From: Brucella anthropi ATCC 49188
GTDB taxonomy: Bacteria > Pseudomonadota > Alphaproteobacteria > Rhizobiales > Rhizobiaceae
Length of the DNA stretch: 64,000 bases
Direction: 5' to 3'
Assembly: GCF_000017405.1 (NCBI RefSeq)
Contig: NC_009668.1
Span: 460,001-524,000 of the forward strand
In this document: in pieces, positions 29,651-37,519 of the stretch
Layout: each line of letters begins with the position of its first letter
Numbering within the stretch: the stretch's first letter is position 1
Translations under genes and position numbers: made by a program
The notes under the pieces: model-generated
The model's input: only the letters and a program-made list of their open reading frames with translations
Told to the model about the DNA's origin: nothing
Databases searched by the model: none

Positions 29651-31791
29651 GATGTGCGTTCCTTCAACGGCGCGATGAGCCTGCGTTTTCTGTCGTTGTC
29701 CAGGCGCAGCGCTTCGCGTTGCAGCGGGGAGAGACGCTTGTCGACGAGAAGATCCTCCGCCTGTGCAATGGAGGCTTCCCATGGCGGGAGATGTCGCTCG
29801 ACGAGGCAGGCGTTGGGACATCGGTCGGGCGCGCATCGCGACAGGACCGGCACCGAGGCTGAAGGTTTCTCAGACTCCCGCAGGCAGAGCGCCGTCAATG
29901 GGTCGAAGAAGCAGTCGTTCAGATATCCGACATGCAGCGTGCGCGCCAGATGCGCCAGCATCGCCTTCAGGCGCTTGCGATCGGCCAGTTGCCCCGGAAG
30001 CGGGCCGAGTTCGCGGCCGACCCGCTCCAGTTCCACGCCGACGCGTTTACCGGCGGGTCCGCCTGGACCGTGACCGCGTCGATGGTTTTCGAAGTAGTCG
30101 ATGATGTCGTCGAGTTGTCCGAGCGCCAGTTCCTGTTCGACCTCCTGCCTGAAGCCGGATGCGGACGAGCCGGCATAGCCGTTGAACATGGCCACGGAGG
30201 CGTGCTTGTACTGGATTTTGCCGGCGACAACCCCGAAGGGCCGGTTCGCGATGTACCAGGCCAGCGTTCGCCTGAACTGACGGGTGTTGAAGCGCCAGAC
30301 GTCTTCTCCCACTCGGGGGATCACAGGACTATCGTCCGCGCCATATCGCTCATCGAGATGTTCTCGGAATTGGTTGATCTTCTTGGCGATGAGTATCGGC
30401 GTCTCGGCATTGTTCGTCTCGCGGTCGTCAAGGGCAAGCCATAGCCGCTCTGTCCCCGCATTCCGGCGGAATCGTTCCGAAAGACGCTCGGCAACCCGGA
30501 TCGCCTGGACGGCGGCCTCGATGGTGATCCATTCGACCTGTTCGCCGCGAGCGCCGCGATCCTTCCAGGTCACGCCCTCGATCGCCAGCCTTTCTGTTCG
30601 CCCGTCCCGGTCGAGATTCCGTTTCAGGCAGCCGGATCGCAGCGACTGCACCTCACCGTCGCGCATGCCCGTCAGATAGCAACACACGATATAGGCGGCC
30701 GTCTGCAGGTGCCGTTCTTCCCGCGCCAGGCTGATGGCATCGAAGCGCTCCCGCCACGGTCGCCCCGTGTCGGGATCCGGGGAGATCGGCGTGTCCATCC
30801 CGCCCACCTCGAACCCAAGCTCGTCGACAGCATCATGAACCATCGACAACAGGGCCGGATCTTTGTGGACGGTGGTGAGATGCAGCCCGCATTGCATCGT
30901 CAGGAGCTTCAGATTGATGACCTCGCCATCAAACCTGCCGCCCCGCGACAATCTGCCGGTCAGCCCCCCGATCGAAAGAGGTCTTTCCCAGACAGGAATG
31001 CCTCTTCCTTCCTCGCGACGCTTGTCGATCCAGGAGGCCAGCATTACCGCGGGCCGCGTGTGGCGGGCGCGCGAGCGTGCTGCGAACCGGCTGTTCAGTG
31101 CATCGGCTTCAGCCCGGGCAGTGAAGATGTCGTCGCAGAGGTGCTCGACATATTTCAAGGCCCATCGCAGCATTGCGCCGATGACCGGCTCCGGGATGCG
31201 CGCGGTCCGGTTTTCCGAACAGCGCGTTCCCTGGCCGGTTGCCCGATAGACCGGTCGGCCGCGCCACGGGGTGAAGGTGATGCCACCGCACGTCAGATAG
31301 GGCGCCAGGCGATGAAGCTGGACGATGGGCCTGAGGCACACACCCACGCGCCCCGGCGTGATCGGCCGCGCCCGGTGATGGGTCGCGTATGCATCGATCA
31401 AATCCTGATCGACGTTTGCCAGATCGAGCTTGCCGATCCGCGAGCGCACGAAGTCCAGGAACCGGCGCAGCGTCGCAAGCGCAGTATGGCCGGAGACTGG
31501 CCGCAACCGCGGCTCACCGTCGGCGCGCCGTTCATTCATCCAGGCATAGATGTATTCCTTCGCAAGCAACCGCTCTGCCGCGCAGGGGATCACGCCGAAG
31601 TCGACCGTTCGAAAGGCCTTTCTGGCCATGTTGAACATCGCCGGCGCCATATCCCAGACATCATCGCCGAACCGCGAGAGCGCCGCTCGGTCGGTACCAT
31701 CCCTGAGAGGCATCGAAGCCAAAACGATGTCGTCATCGACCCTGAGGCGTGAGACGGCACGCTCATCGTTCAAAGGAGAGGTAGTGGTCAT
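29647..31791 (-). CDS. Third tyrosine recombinase of the mer element (IntB-like)
   Basis: A 714-residue protein. The C-terminal catalytic half has the first Arg (YLTGMRDGEVQSLRSG), a box with Arg but not the usual His (FNTRQFRRTLAWYIANRP), and KHASVAMFNGYAG with His and a candidate nucleophile Tyr. A further 150-residue tail with several Cys (RCAPDRCPNAC) follows. Size and position match IntB of SE elements. Both ends overlap neighbours by 4 bp (ATGA), so the quartet is one translationally coupled operon. Confidence 0.82.
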   Translation of the reverse strand: MTTTSPLNDERAVSRLRVDDDIVLASMPLRDGTDRAALSRFGDDVWDMAPAMFNMARKAFRTVDFGVIPCAAERLLAKEYIYAWMNERRADGEPRLRPVSGHTALATLRRFLDFVRSRIGKLDLANVDQDLIDAYATHHRARPITPGRVGVCLRPIVQLHRLAPYLTCGGITFTPWRGRPVYRATGQGTRCSENRTARIPEPVIGAMLRWALKYVEHLCDDIFTARAEADALNSRFAARSRARHTRPAVMLASWIDKRREEGRGIPVWERPLSIGGLTGRLSRGGRFDGEVINLKLLTMQCGLHLTTVHKDPALLSMVHDAVDELGFEVGGMDTPISPDPDTGRPWRERFDAISLAREERHLQTAAYIVCCYLTGMRDGEVQSLRSGCLKRNLDRDGRTERLAIEGVTWKDRGARGEQVEWITIEAAVQAIRVAERLSERFRRNAGTERLWLALDDRETNNAETPILIAKKINQFREHLDERYGADDSPVIPRVGEDVWRFNTRQFRRTLAWYIANRPFGVVAGKIQYKHASVAMFNGYAGSSASGFRQEVEQELALGQLDDIIDYFENHRRGHGPGGPAGKRVGVELERVGRELGPLPGQLADRKRLKAMLAHLARTLHVGYLNDCFFDPLTALCLRESEKPSASVPVLSRCAPDRCPNACLVERHLPPWEASIAQAEDLLVDKRLSPLQREALRLDNDRKRRLIAPLKERTS

Positions 31792-33599
31792 GAGCCGTAA
31801 GCCTCCGGCGGAAGATAGAGCAACCGCGCCGAGGATTCTGCCGCCTCAACCCGTGCGCCTCCGACGACGGAGGACGGGAACATCGGCAGAATTTGCTCCG
31901 TGATCCTGCGGTATGGCCGATCGAATTTCTCGTTCCAGTCGCCAGAAGGCAACGCCTCCCGCAGCTCGTCCATGAACGCCTGGAACGCGATCAGCGCCGG
32001 TAGTTTCCGTGCGGTAATGACCGCGTTGGAGCATTCCAGGCACCCCCAGAACGGCGTCGGACAGGCTTCGCCTTCCCGACCGAAAGGGCTGACGCGGAAG
32101 TTGCTGCACGCCGCCAGCCAAAGATCCTGCTCTCCGTCCAGGAGCGGGCCGATCTTTTCCGACGGCACCGGCAGCCCGGTCGCGTCGGCTGAGGTTCGCA
32201 GCCGGGCTTCATCCGCGGGCACAACGATCCAAGGTCGCAGAGCCGGCGCCATCGCGTCGGTCAGTGCCTCGACTATCGTCTGCTCATGCAGATGCCGAAG
32301 GGCGGGGATGTCGGCATAATGGTTGGCCGCCACCGCTACCGTGTGGCCGACGGCAAAGTTCTCCAACTGCCCTCCGGTCCGCTTATACCAGTCAGCCTTC
32401 TGGGTCTTGCGCAGCCTGGAGAGATTGAGCGCCAGCGATTTTCCGGCGTCATCGACGATTCCGTACTTCTCGACAAACGCGGCCACGCAGGTCCCCAGCT
32501 TTTTCGGCGACGACAGGCGCCCCGGCTTCCAGGTGATCCAGAGCTTGCTCGATCCAGTGTGCTGCCGAGCCTTTTCCGTCAGCTTGATCGCCAGCCGCAG
32601 GACGGCTCCGGGCGTCTCCCGTCCGCCATCGCGGACACGCAAGCGCTTCCACTGGGCATGATGCGCGCGCCGCTTTCGATACTCGATCTCGACATAACCC
32701 CGGTTGGGATTGCGCAAGCAGTCAGCCTCAAGCCCACGCAGCGCTTCGATCTCCATGCCGGTCGTCAAGGACAGCCAGACGAGGAAGCCGACGACATCGT
32801 ACCGGGTCAGATGGAAGCCGGCATGCAGTTCCTCGACCGGAGGCGGCTCGAGCCCGCATCTATGAGCGTGGTAGCGCAGATTGTCGAACAGCGCGCCTTC
32901 CCCGGCGACTACTCCCGCCGTCACAATCTGTTCGACCACTAGGTCATAGCGACGGCGCAATTCTGGATCACGGCCTACATCCAGAAGTGGGGGAGGCAGA
33001 GCCTCGCCCGTCGCTATCCGGTCGCGAGCCTCGATGATCTGGCGCATCGCTGCCTGCAGCAACGTCGAGGCAATCCTCCCACTGTAGGCATCGCGCGGCT
33101 TTGAGACGCCGTGCTCGCCGTGACCGATGTATTTCAGGCGCAACAGTGTTTCGGGCGGAAGCCTTTCAGGATTGAGCTCGGCGGCGACGCGCAGCACCCC
33201 GATCAGAGCACCGAGCACATTGCGCTGATTGGGTCGCTCGCCGCCGTTCTGCTCCAGCCAGTCCTCATAGGCATTGATTACCGCCGGAGTTAAGTCGTCG
33301 AGACGACGAGGTTTTACCGACGCCCCTTCCAGGAACAGCCAGAACCGCCGCAGACGGCGGATAAAGGTGCCTGCGGTTTTCCAGAGTGGTGCCGGCCCCA
33401 TCCGGTGGAGATACTCCTGCAGGAATGGCGCAACCTCATGGGTCAGCGCCGTCAGCGGCCAGGAAGACAGATTGACGTCGATCCTCCCGGCATCTTCCGT
33501 CCGAAGGACGAAGACGAGCGGATTTTGCGGATTTTCCTCTTGAGTGTCGAACAATTCGATTCCAACTGGGAAGGTGGCACGACGACCGCGTTTCATCAC
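31788..33599 (-). CDS. Degenerate tyrosine-recombinase-fold protein (Tfp-like)
   Basis: A 603-residue protein with the tyrosine-recombinase outline but a damaged catalytic set. The box that should carry the first Arg reads TTGMEIEALRGL. The HxxR box reads LSRLRKT. A late GHTVAVAANHY retains His and Tyr. This fits a structural partner rather than an active enzyme, as described for Tfp (tyrosine-recombinase-fold protein) of SE elements. A C-terminal Cys cluster (ACSNF, ACPTPFWGCLEC) could bind metal. Coupled to intA upstream and to the IntB-like gene downstream by 4-bp overlaps. Confidence 0.8.
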   Translation of the reverse strand: MMKRGRRATFPVGIELFDTQEENPQNPLVFVLRTEDAGRIDVNLSSWPLTALTHEVAPFLQEYLHRMGPAPLWKTAGTFIRRLRRFWLFLEGASVKPRRLDDLTPAVINAYEDWLEQNGGERPNQRNVLGALIGVLRVAAELNPERLPPETLLRLKYIGHGEHGVSKPRDAYSGRIASTLLQAAMRQIIEARDRIATGEALPPPLLDVGRDPELRRRYDLVVEQIVTAGVVAGEGALFDNLRYHAHRCGLEPPPVEELHAGFHLTRYDVVGFLVWLSLTTGMEIEALRGLEADCLRNPNRGYVEIEYRKRRAHHAQWKRLRVRDGGRETPGAVLRLAIKLTEKARQHTGSSKLWITWKPGRLSSPKKLGTCVAAFVEKYGIVDDAGKSLALNLSRLRKTQKADWYKRTGGQLENFAVGHTVAVAANHYADIPALRHLHEQTIVEALTDAMAPALRPWIVVPADEARLRTSADATGLPVPSEKIGPLLDGEQDLWLAACSNFRVSPFGREGEACPTPFWGCLECSNAVITARKLPALIAFQAFMDELREALPSGDWNEKFDRPYRRITEQILPMFPSSVVGGARVEAAESSARLLYLPPEAYGS

Positions 33600-35035
33600 A
33601 GGGGTCCACCAGCATTAACGCGCAGTTCCCAGGCCTCGACCGCAGCGTCGATCATTTCCTGGCTTTCTTCCATGCAATCCAGGTAGATGTGAGTGCTTTC
33701 GATGCGGCTATGGCCCAGCAAACGCTGCAACTTCAGAAGAGGATCGCCAATCAAGCGGCGGTACGCCGCGCCGATATGGGATCGGCGTTCGTCGAGTACC
33801 CATCCGATCTGTTCACGCACGAGCAGCGACAGCATATGAACCGCAAAGGTGTGGCGCATCATGTGCGGAGTGACGTCGAGGTCGATCCCGAACCGCCTGC
33901 ACCGTACGCTTGCCCTCCGGAAGACCACCTCCCAAGCGGCCGGGGGCATGGGCCGCGCCCCTTCCGCCAGCCAAAGACACAATGGTTCGGATGTTTCCGC
34001 CCATACCAAGCGGCTGCGTTCGCGCGGCGCCAGCACGTCGACACTGGCTCGAACTGTGTCCTTTTCCAGAAGGAGCCTTCCCCGATCGTGGCTGACGACA
34101 CGGATCGGATGTTCGATTGACCTATTGCGCGGTTGCGAAAGGCGCATGAGGACATTGGTCCGTTCCAACGCCGCGTATTCATGCAGACGCTTCAGCACGC
34201 GCTCGGGCAAGCGGATCTCGCGCCCCTTGCTACCCTTGGCAATGGCCGGCGCCAGTCGGAAAGATCGGCTCCTCAATGCACCGACCGGCTCCGTCCTCGG
34301 GAACTCGATCCAGAGCAGACTTGCCGCTTCCTGGAGCCGCAGGCCCGTCGTGACGAGCAATTCGGCGAACAACGCATTGCGCTCGCTGTTGCGGCCCTGC
34401 CAGGTGGGATCCTCGCTCCCGTCTGGAAGACGACCACGCAAGCCGATCTCGCGAAACAGGAGATACCGATCCAGGGAAAGGAACCGGATATCGCGTGTCC
34501 GTGCGCCGCGCTCGGTGGCAACATTGGCAGCGACCGCTATGGCCCCGCCGCCGTTCGTCCGTCGCCATGATTGCCGATAGGTGAAAGGCGATTTGGCGAT
34601 CATTCCCTCTTCAAGAGCCCATCGGTAAAGCTTGTCGAGCGCTGCTACCGACCGGTTCCAGCTCGCGGCCGAGATGCGCGCCGGAGGAAGCGCCAGACGT
34701 CGCGCCGCATGGAAGGCTGCGACATCGTGCCGATCAGCCGCCCAGAGGGCTCTGTTGTCTCGGCGCTCGGCAAGAAAGCGCATCCAGATCAGGATATCCC
34801 AACCATAGGCGCGCAAGCTGTTGGGCGAACGAACCCCCAACGTGGGGCAAGCTCGAAAGAACCGGTTCAGGTCGTGATCGTAGCTGTCGTCATCGCCAAG
34901 AATGAACGGCATGCCGTCCACGAGGTTCAGCTTCTCGGCGGCTGCGACTTCATCCACCGACAGCCTGTGGACGACGCCATCAACCGTAACAGACTGCCGC
35001 AGCGTCGAAAGATCCGTGAAGAAGAGCTGGGGCAT
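33596..35035 (-). CDS. Tyrosine recombinase with complete catalytic set (IntA-like)
   Basis: A 479-residue site-specific integrase. Catalytic residues are all visible: Arg in TGLRLQEAASL, HxxR in PHMMRHTFAVHML, His in LLGHSRIESTHIY and the nucleophile Tyr just after. An N-terminal SAM-like core-binding domain spans about 70-165 (SPNSLRAYGWDILIWMRFL). It is first in the leftward operon, with GAGGAG 6 bp before its ATG. A 50-bp perfect palindrome lies 17 bp upstream of the start. It is the likely main enzyme for excision and insertion of the mer element. Confidence 0.88.
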   Translation of the reverse strand: MPQLFFTDLSTLRQSVTVDGVVHRLSVDEVAAAEKLNLVDGMPFILGDDDSYDHDLNRFFRACPTLGVRSPNSLRAYGWDILIWMRFLAERRDNRALWAADRHDVAAFHAARRLALPPARISAASWNRSVAALDKLYRWALEEGMIAKSPFTYRQSWRRTNGGGAIAVAANVATERGARTRDIRFLSLDRYLLFREIGLRGRLPDGSEDPTWQGRNSERNALFAELLVTTGLRLQEAASLLWIEFPRTEPVGALRSRSFRLAPAIAKGSKGREIRLPERVLKRLHEYAALERTNVLMRLSQPRNRSIEHPIRVVSHDRGRLLLEKDTVRASVDVLAPRERSRLVWAETSEPLCLWLAEGARPMPPAAWEVVFRRASVRCRRFGIDLDVTPHMMRHTFAVHMLSLLVREQIGWVLDERRSHIGAAYRRLIGDPLLKLQRLLGHSRIESTHIYLDCMEESQEMIDAAVEAWELRVNAGGPL

Positions 35036-35052
35036 CCTGTTCTCCTCGGCCG

Positions 35053-35102
35053 CGATTTTCCCGCCGGGACGGGCTCGAGCCCGTCCCGGCGGGAAAATCG
35101 CA
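35053..35102. repeat. Perfect 50-bp palindrome upstream of intA
   Basis: Two 25-bp arms without mismatch or spacer, centred on CTCGAG at 35075-35080 (each arm starts GCGATTTTCCCGCCGG). It lies between the intA start and the right end of the element. It could be a hairpin at the start of the intA mRNA, a regulator site, or a single-strand recombination structure. Confidence 0.9.
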
Positions 35103-35164
35103 TCGCCTCACCTCAAGCGAAGGGGAATGTCGTCAACGTTGATCGTGTGCTGCGAACGTCACAG

Positions 35165-35192
35165 CGGTAAGACAGAACACAGAGTCAGGATA
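35165..35192 (-). repeat. Right inverted end of the mer element
   Basis: Read inwards from 35192 it is TATC, 13 bp, CTGTCTTACCG, matching the left end at 25494-25520. It is followed by the flanking copy of ACGGCG (35193-35198). Confidence 0.75.
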
Positions 35193-35266
35193 ACGGCGCC
35201 ATGCCCGCCGACGAGTTCGACGGCGACGAAGAGATGGTGAAGCTCGAACTCGATCCCTTCGGCTGA
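35193..35266 (+). pseudogene. 3' part of the 54-codon ORF split by the mer element
   Basis: Continues in the frame of 25395-25491 after the second ACGGCG copy: MPADEFDGDEEMVKLELDPF, Gly, stop at 35264-35266. An ATG at 35201 could start a 21-residue remnant, but it has lost its leader and ribosome site. Confidence 0.75.
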
Positions 35267-35385
35267 GGCGCGAAAGCGCCTCCGCCCGACGGCCCGGCCC
35301 GCGTCAGGCGCAGCCGGGCCTTGTGCCATGCGCAGGCTGCGCATCGCCAGCGGCGGTGCCGAGGCCTCGCCTCGGCTCTGGAAAG

Positions 35386-35462
35386 GGAGAGTTGGGCCGG
35401 GATCGGGGCGAGCCTGGCGGAAGGAGAGGAGAGCGCCGCCGGGCCATATCATCCCGCTCTCC
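35386..35462 (+). promoter_or_regulatory. Structured 5' leader of the DUF6878-like gene (leader family 2)
   Basis: The outer pairing is in two blocks: GGAGAG (35386-35391) with CTCTCC (35457-35462), and CGGGAT (35398-35403) with ATCCCG (35451-35456). Inside is a 9-bp stem GCCTGGCGG / CCGCCGGGC. The ribosome site GGAGG follows at once. The string GAGAG-T-TGGGCCGG is shared with the leader at 39879 (GAGAG-A-TGGGCCGG). Confidence 0.6.
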
Positions 35463-35476
35463 TGGAGGATCATCCA

Positions 35477-35965
35477 ATGACCGATACCGACAAACCAGCC
35501 ACGCCGGAATTCGACATGGCCGCCAGCGTCGCGCGCTTCTTCGCCGAGCGCGATGAGCGCAACCGTCGCGCTGAAGCGGTCCGTCCCGACAACAAGACGG
35601 CGCTGTTCGATGCGCTGGCCGCCGCAGGCATCACTCTCGTGACCGTCACCTTCGACGGTTCTGGCGACAGCGGCCAGATCGAGGACATCACCGCGCAATC
35701 GGACGACCGGACCGTGGACCTGCCGCAGGGCGAGATCACCATTGCCACGGTGGCATGGGGAACCGACAAGGTGACCGCAATCTCAATGGGCGTTGAGGCG
35801 GCCATCGAACAGCTCGCCTATGACTTCCTCTCGGAAACCCATGGCGGCTGGGAGAACAATGATGGCGCCTATGGCGAGTTCAGCTTCGATGTGGCGGCGC
35901 GCACCATCACGCTCGACTACAACGAGCGCTACACCGCCACCGAATTCTACAGTCACGAGTTCTGA
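35477..35965 (+). CDS. ICE accessory protein (DUF6878-like)
   Basis: A 162-residue acidic protein (MTDTDKPATPEFDMAASVAR). A characteristic late block reads HGGWENNDGAYGEFSFDV followed by ITLDYNERYT, which I associate with DUF6878 (unknown function, from memory). No signal peptide or membrane segment. The start is set by GGAGG after the leader hairpin; the open frame upstream is leader. Followed after 10 bp by a second small gene. Confidence 0.8.
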   Translation: MTDTDKPATPEFDMAASVARFFAERDERNRRAEAVRPDNKTALFDALAAAGITLVTVTFDGSGDSGQIEDITAQSDDRTVDLPQGEITIATVAWGTDKVTAISMGVEAAIEQLAYDFLSETHGGWENNDGAYGEFSFDVAARTITLDYNERYTATEFYSHEF

Positions 35966-35975
35966 GGGGGTGGAA

Positions 35976-36356
35976 ATGGCACATCCCTATCATCATGCGC
36001 TCTCGTCGGTGAAGAAATGGGGCGGCACGGTCGAGGATTACTTGCCCATCCATAGCTGGTTCGATGCCAGCAAGGAGATCCTGGCCGATTTTCGTCATCG
36101 CGCGCTTCGCCACCATGCCGAGGGCATCTTCATGGCCGAGACCATTTTCGGGGCGACGATCACCCTGTCCACCGGCAGGGTGATCCCGGCCCGATGGGTC
36201 GGGGAGCAGCATGTCCGCGAGGATCTGGGCCGTATCCCGTCCTTCGCCGATTGGGCGCGGGCAATCCACCCGGCGCCTTGGATGGGGCGGACGCAGCGGA
36301 TCGAGGCGGAGGTCGATCCGCATTGCGTCAATGGCCGACTTCAGGAAGAAGTCTGA
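35976..36356 (+). CDS. ICE accessory protein (DUF6915-like)
   Basis: A 126-residue protein, MAHPYHHALSSVKKWGGTVE, with DYLPIHSWFDASKEILADFR and a C-terminal IHPAPWMGRTQRIEAEV. I associate this pattern with DUF6915, an unknown family (from memory). It has many His residues but no clear metal motif. A G-rich ribosome site (gaggggg) precedes ATG 35976. Likely cotranscribed with the DUF6878-like gene. Confidence 0.78.
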   Translation: MAHPYHHALSSVKKWGGTVEDYLPIHSWFDASKEILADFRHRALRHHAEGIFMAETIFGATITLSTGRVIPARWVGEQHVREDLGRIPSFADWARAIHPAPWMGRTQRIEAEVDPHCVNGRLQEEV

Positions 36357-36395
36357 GCAGTCGCGTCAGCCTCCCCCTTATGAAAGCCTCTTGCC

Positions 36396-36764
36396 ATGCT
36401 CAGCCATATCGTCATCTCCGTCCTGCTCTGCACGGCTTCCTGCGAACCGGCGGAAATCCGCGTCTGGGACGGTGACTCGATCCGGCTGGGTATGGGACAG
36501 CAGTCCGAAGCTGTTCGGATATTCAACATCGACGCTCCCGAAATGGAGGGCCGCTGCATCCATGAAACCGACCTTGCCCGGCAAGCGAAGATCAGGCTGG
36601 CGGAAATCCTGCAAGGTCGGCGGGTCGAAATCCTGCGTCAGGGGACCGACCGCTATGGCCGGACCCTGGCGGCGATACGCGTCGAAGGCCGCGATGTCGG
36701 CGATATTCTCGTCGATGAAGGGCTGGCGAGAACCTGGGCCGGGCGGCGTGAGCCCTGGTGCTGA
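36396..36764 (+). CDS. Thermonuclease-family protein, second copy
   Basis: A 122-residue SNase-like protein. A short hydrophobic start (MLSHIVISVLLCTASC) could be a lipoprotein-like or secretion signal. The core has VWDGDSIRLG, VRIFNIDAPEM and the catalytic-region GTDRYGRTLAAIRVEGRDVG, closer to the active SNase consensus than the copy at 5370. The end DILVDEGLARTWAGR is typical. It is probably an exported nuclease. Its role in the ICE is not known. Confidence 0.8.
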   Translation: MLSHIVISVLLCTASCEPAEIRVWDGDSIRLGMGQQSEAVRIFNIDAPEMEGRCIHETDLARQAKIRLAEILQGRRVEILRQGTDRYGRTLAAIRVEGRDVGDILVDEGLARTWAGRREPWC

Positions 36765-36810
36765 TCGCCGGATCGTCCCGCCGAGGTGCGGGACGATCCA
36801 CCGTCGGGAC

Positions 36811-36887
36811 GGGAGAGTAAGAGTGCGGGCCGGTTGGCCGTGACGGATTGTGAGGCGGGAGAGGGGCTTCCGCCGTCCGTCGCGGAG
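36811..36887 (+). promoter_or_regulatory. Structured 5' leader (leader family 1, copy 3)
   Basis: The outer stem GTGACGGA (36840-36847) pairs with TCCGTCGC (36876-36883): the last pair is A-T where copies 1 and 2 have G-C, a compensatory change. The inner stem GGCGGGAG / CTTCCGCC closes the loop AGGGG. GGAG follows at 36884-36887, and ATG at 36896. Upstream AGAGTGCGG is shared with copy 1. Confidence 0.65.
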
Positions 36888-36895
36888 CATTCCCC

Positions 36896-37453
36896 ATGAG
36901 CCTTTCCCACCACACCACTTTCGCCTCGATCGGCGAAATTGTCGCGCGACAGATCCTGCCCCGGCTGCGTCATGCCCAGAAGCTGCCGCTGCGCATCTCC
37001 TGCATCGGTATCGCCAGCGATGACGAAAGCGATGACGTCGGCGGCTTCGAGCGCACGCTCGTCATCGGCCAGTGCCAATCCCCCGAAGAGGCGTTGATCA
37101 TCGCCAGCCAGCGCGTTGCGCGCGGTGATTTCCGCGTTGGACAGGGCGATGCGCTGCGCTTTCGCCCCCGCGTCATGGTCATTCAGGACAACGAACTGGG
37201 CCTTGTCCTTGCCGGTGAGGTCCGGGCCGGGATCGTGCTCTGGCAGCATCCGGTCGCCTCCGACGCCGAGGCTCGCCGCACCGTCACGGAGGCCAGCCGT
37301 CTGCGGGGCATGGCCTTCACGGCATCCGGGCGCGGCGATGCGGTATCGGCTCGTGATCTCCGCCACCGCGCCAGCCTGCTCGAGGCGCGGCTGGTCGATC
37401 CCTTCTGGCGCGAGACGACTGCCGATCTGCTGCGGCTGCCACAAGCTGCCTGA
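36896..37453 (+). CDS. Hypothetical ICE accessory protein
   Basis: A 185-residue soluble protein (MSLSHHTTFASIGEIVARQI). The middle has alternating strand-like segments (RVMVIQDNELGLVLAGEVRA) and the C-terminus is helical and Arg-rich. I do not recognise a family. The start is fixed by the GGAG abutting the leader. Sharing leader family 1 with the ardC-like gene and parB suggests co-regulation with them. Confidence 0.75.
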   Translation: MSLSHHTTFASIGEIVARQILPRLRHAQKLPLRISCIGIASDDESDDVGGFERTLVIGQCQSPEEALIIASQRVARGDFRVGQGDALRFRPRVMVIQDNELGLVLAGEVRAGIVLWQHPVASDAEARRTVTEASRLRGMAFTASGRGDAVSARDLRHRASLLEARLVDPFWRETTADLLRLPQAA

Positions 37454-37477
37454 CCTGTCGCCCCTTTCCATCCACTA

Positions 37478-37513
37478 GGCCCGGCCCCGCGCCGGGCCTT
37501 CTCGTTTCAGGAG
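37478..37513 (+). promoter_or_regulatory. Hairpin plus ribosome site leader (family 3, copy C)
   Basis: Stem GGCCCGGC-CCCGC-GCCGGGCC (37478-37498), identical in its arms to copy A 13.6 kb away, then CGTTTCAGGAG (37503-37513) and ATG at 37520. The preceding TTCCATC is also shared with copy A. Confidence 0.6.
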
Positions 37514-37519
37514 CCTGAC

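Larger units (their letters stand above)
25492..35198. mobile_element. 9.7-kb integrative element with mercury resistance and a tyrosine-recombinase quartet (SE-like)
   Basis: The boundaries are defined three ways: the split 54-codon ORF, the 6-bp repeat ACGGCG at both junctions (25486-25491 and 35193-35198), and inverted ends (TATC, 12-13 bp, then CTGTCTYACYG). Cargo is merR, merT, merP, merF and merBA. The core is four overlapping leftward genes: a complete tyrosine recombinase, a degenerate one, a third large one and a 124-residue protein. This gene set and a 6-bp footprint fit my memory of strand-biased circularizing integrative elements (intA-tfp-intB-srap). A Tn554-like element (tnpA-B-C) is the nearest alternative but has only two recombinases. 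Confidence 0.85.

Noticed and set aside
29276..35035. Recombinase-in-trio (RIT) element
   Set aside because: RIT recombinases are about 330-430 residues each; here they are 479, 603 and 714 with a fourth small gene.
25492..35198. Tn21/Tn501-type mer transposon
   Set aside because: There is no DDE transposase tnpA, no resolvase tnpR, no 38-bp ends and no 5-bp duplication.
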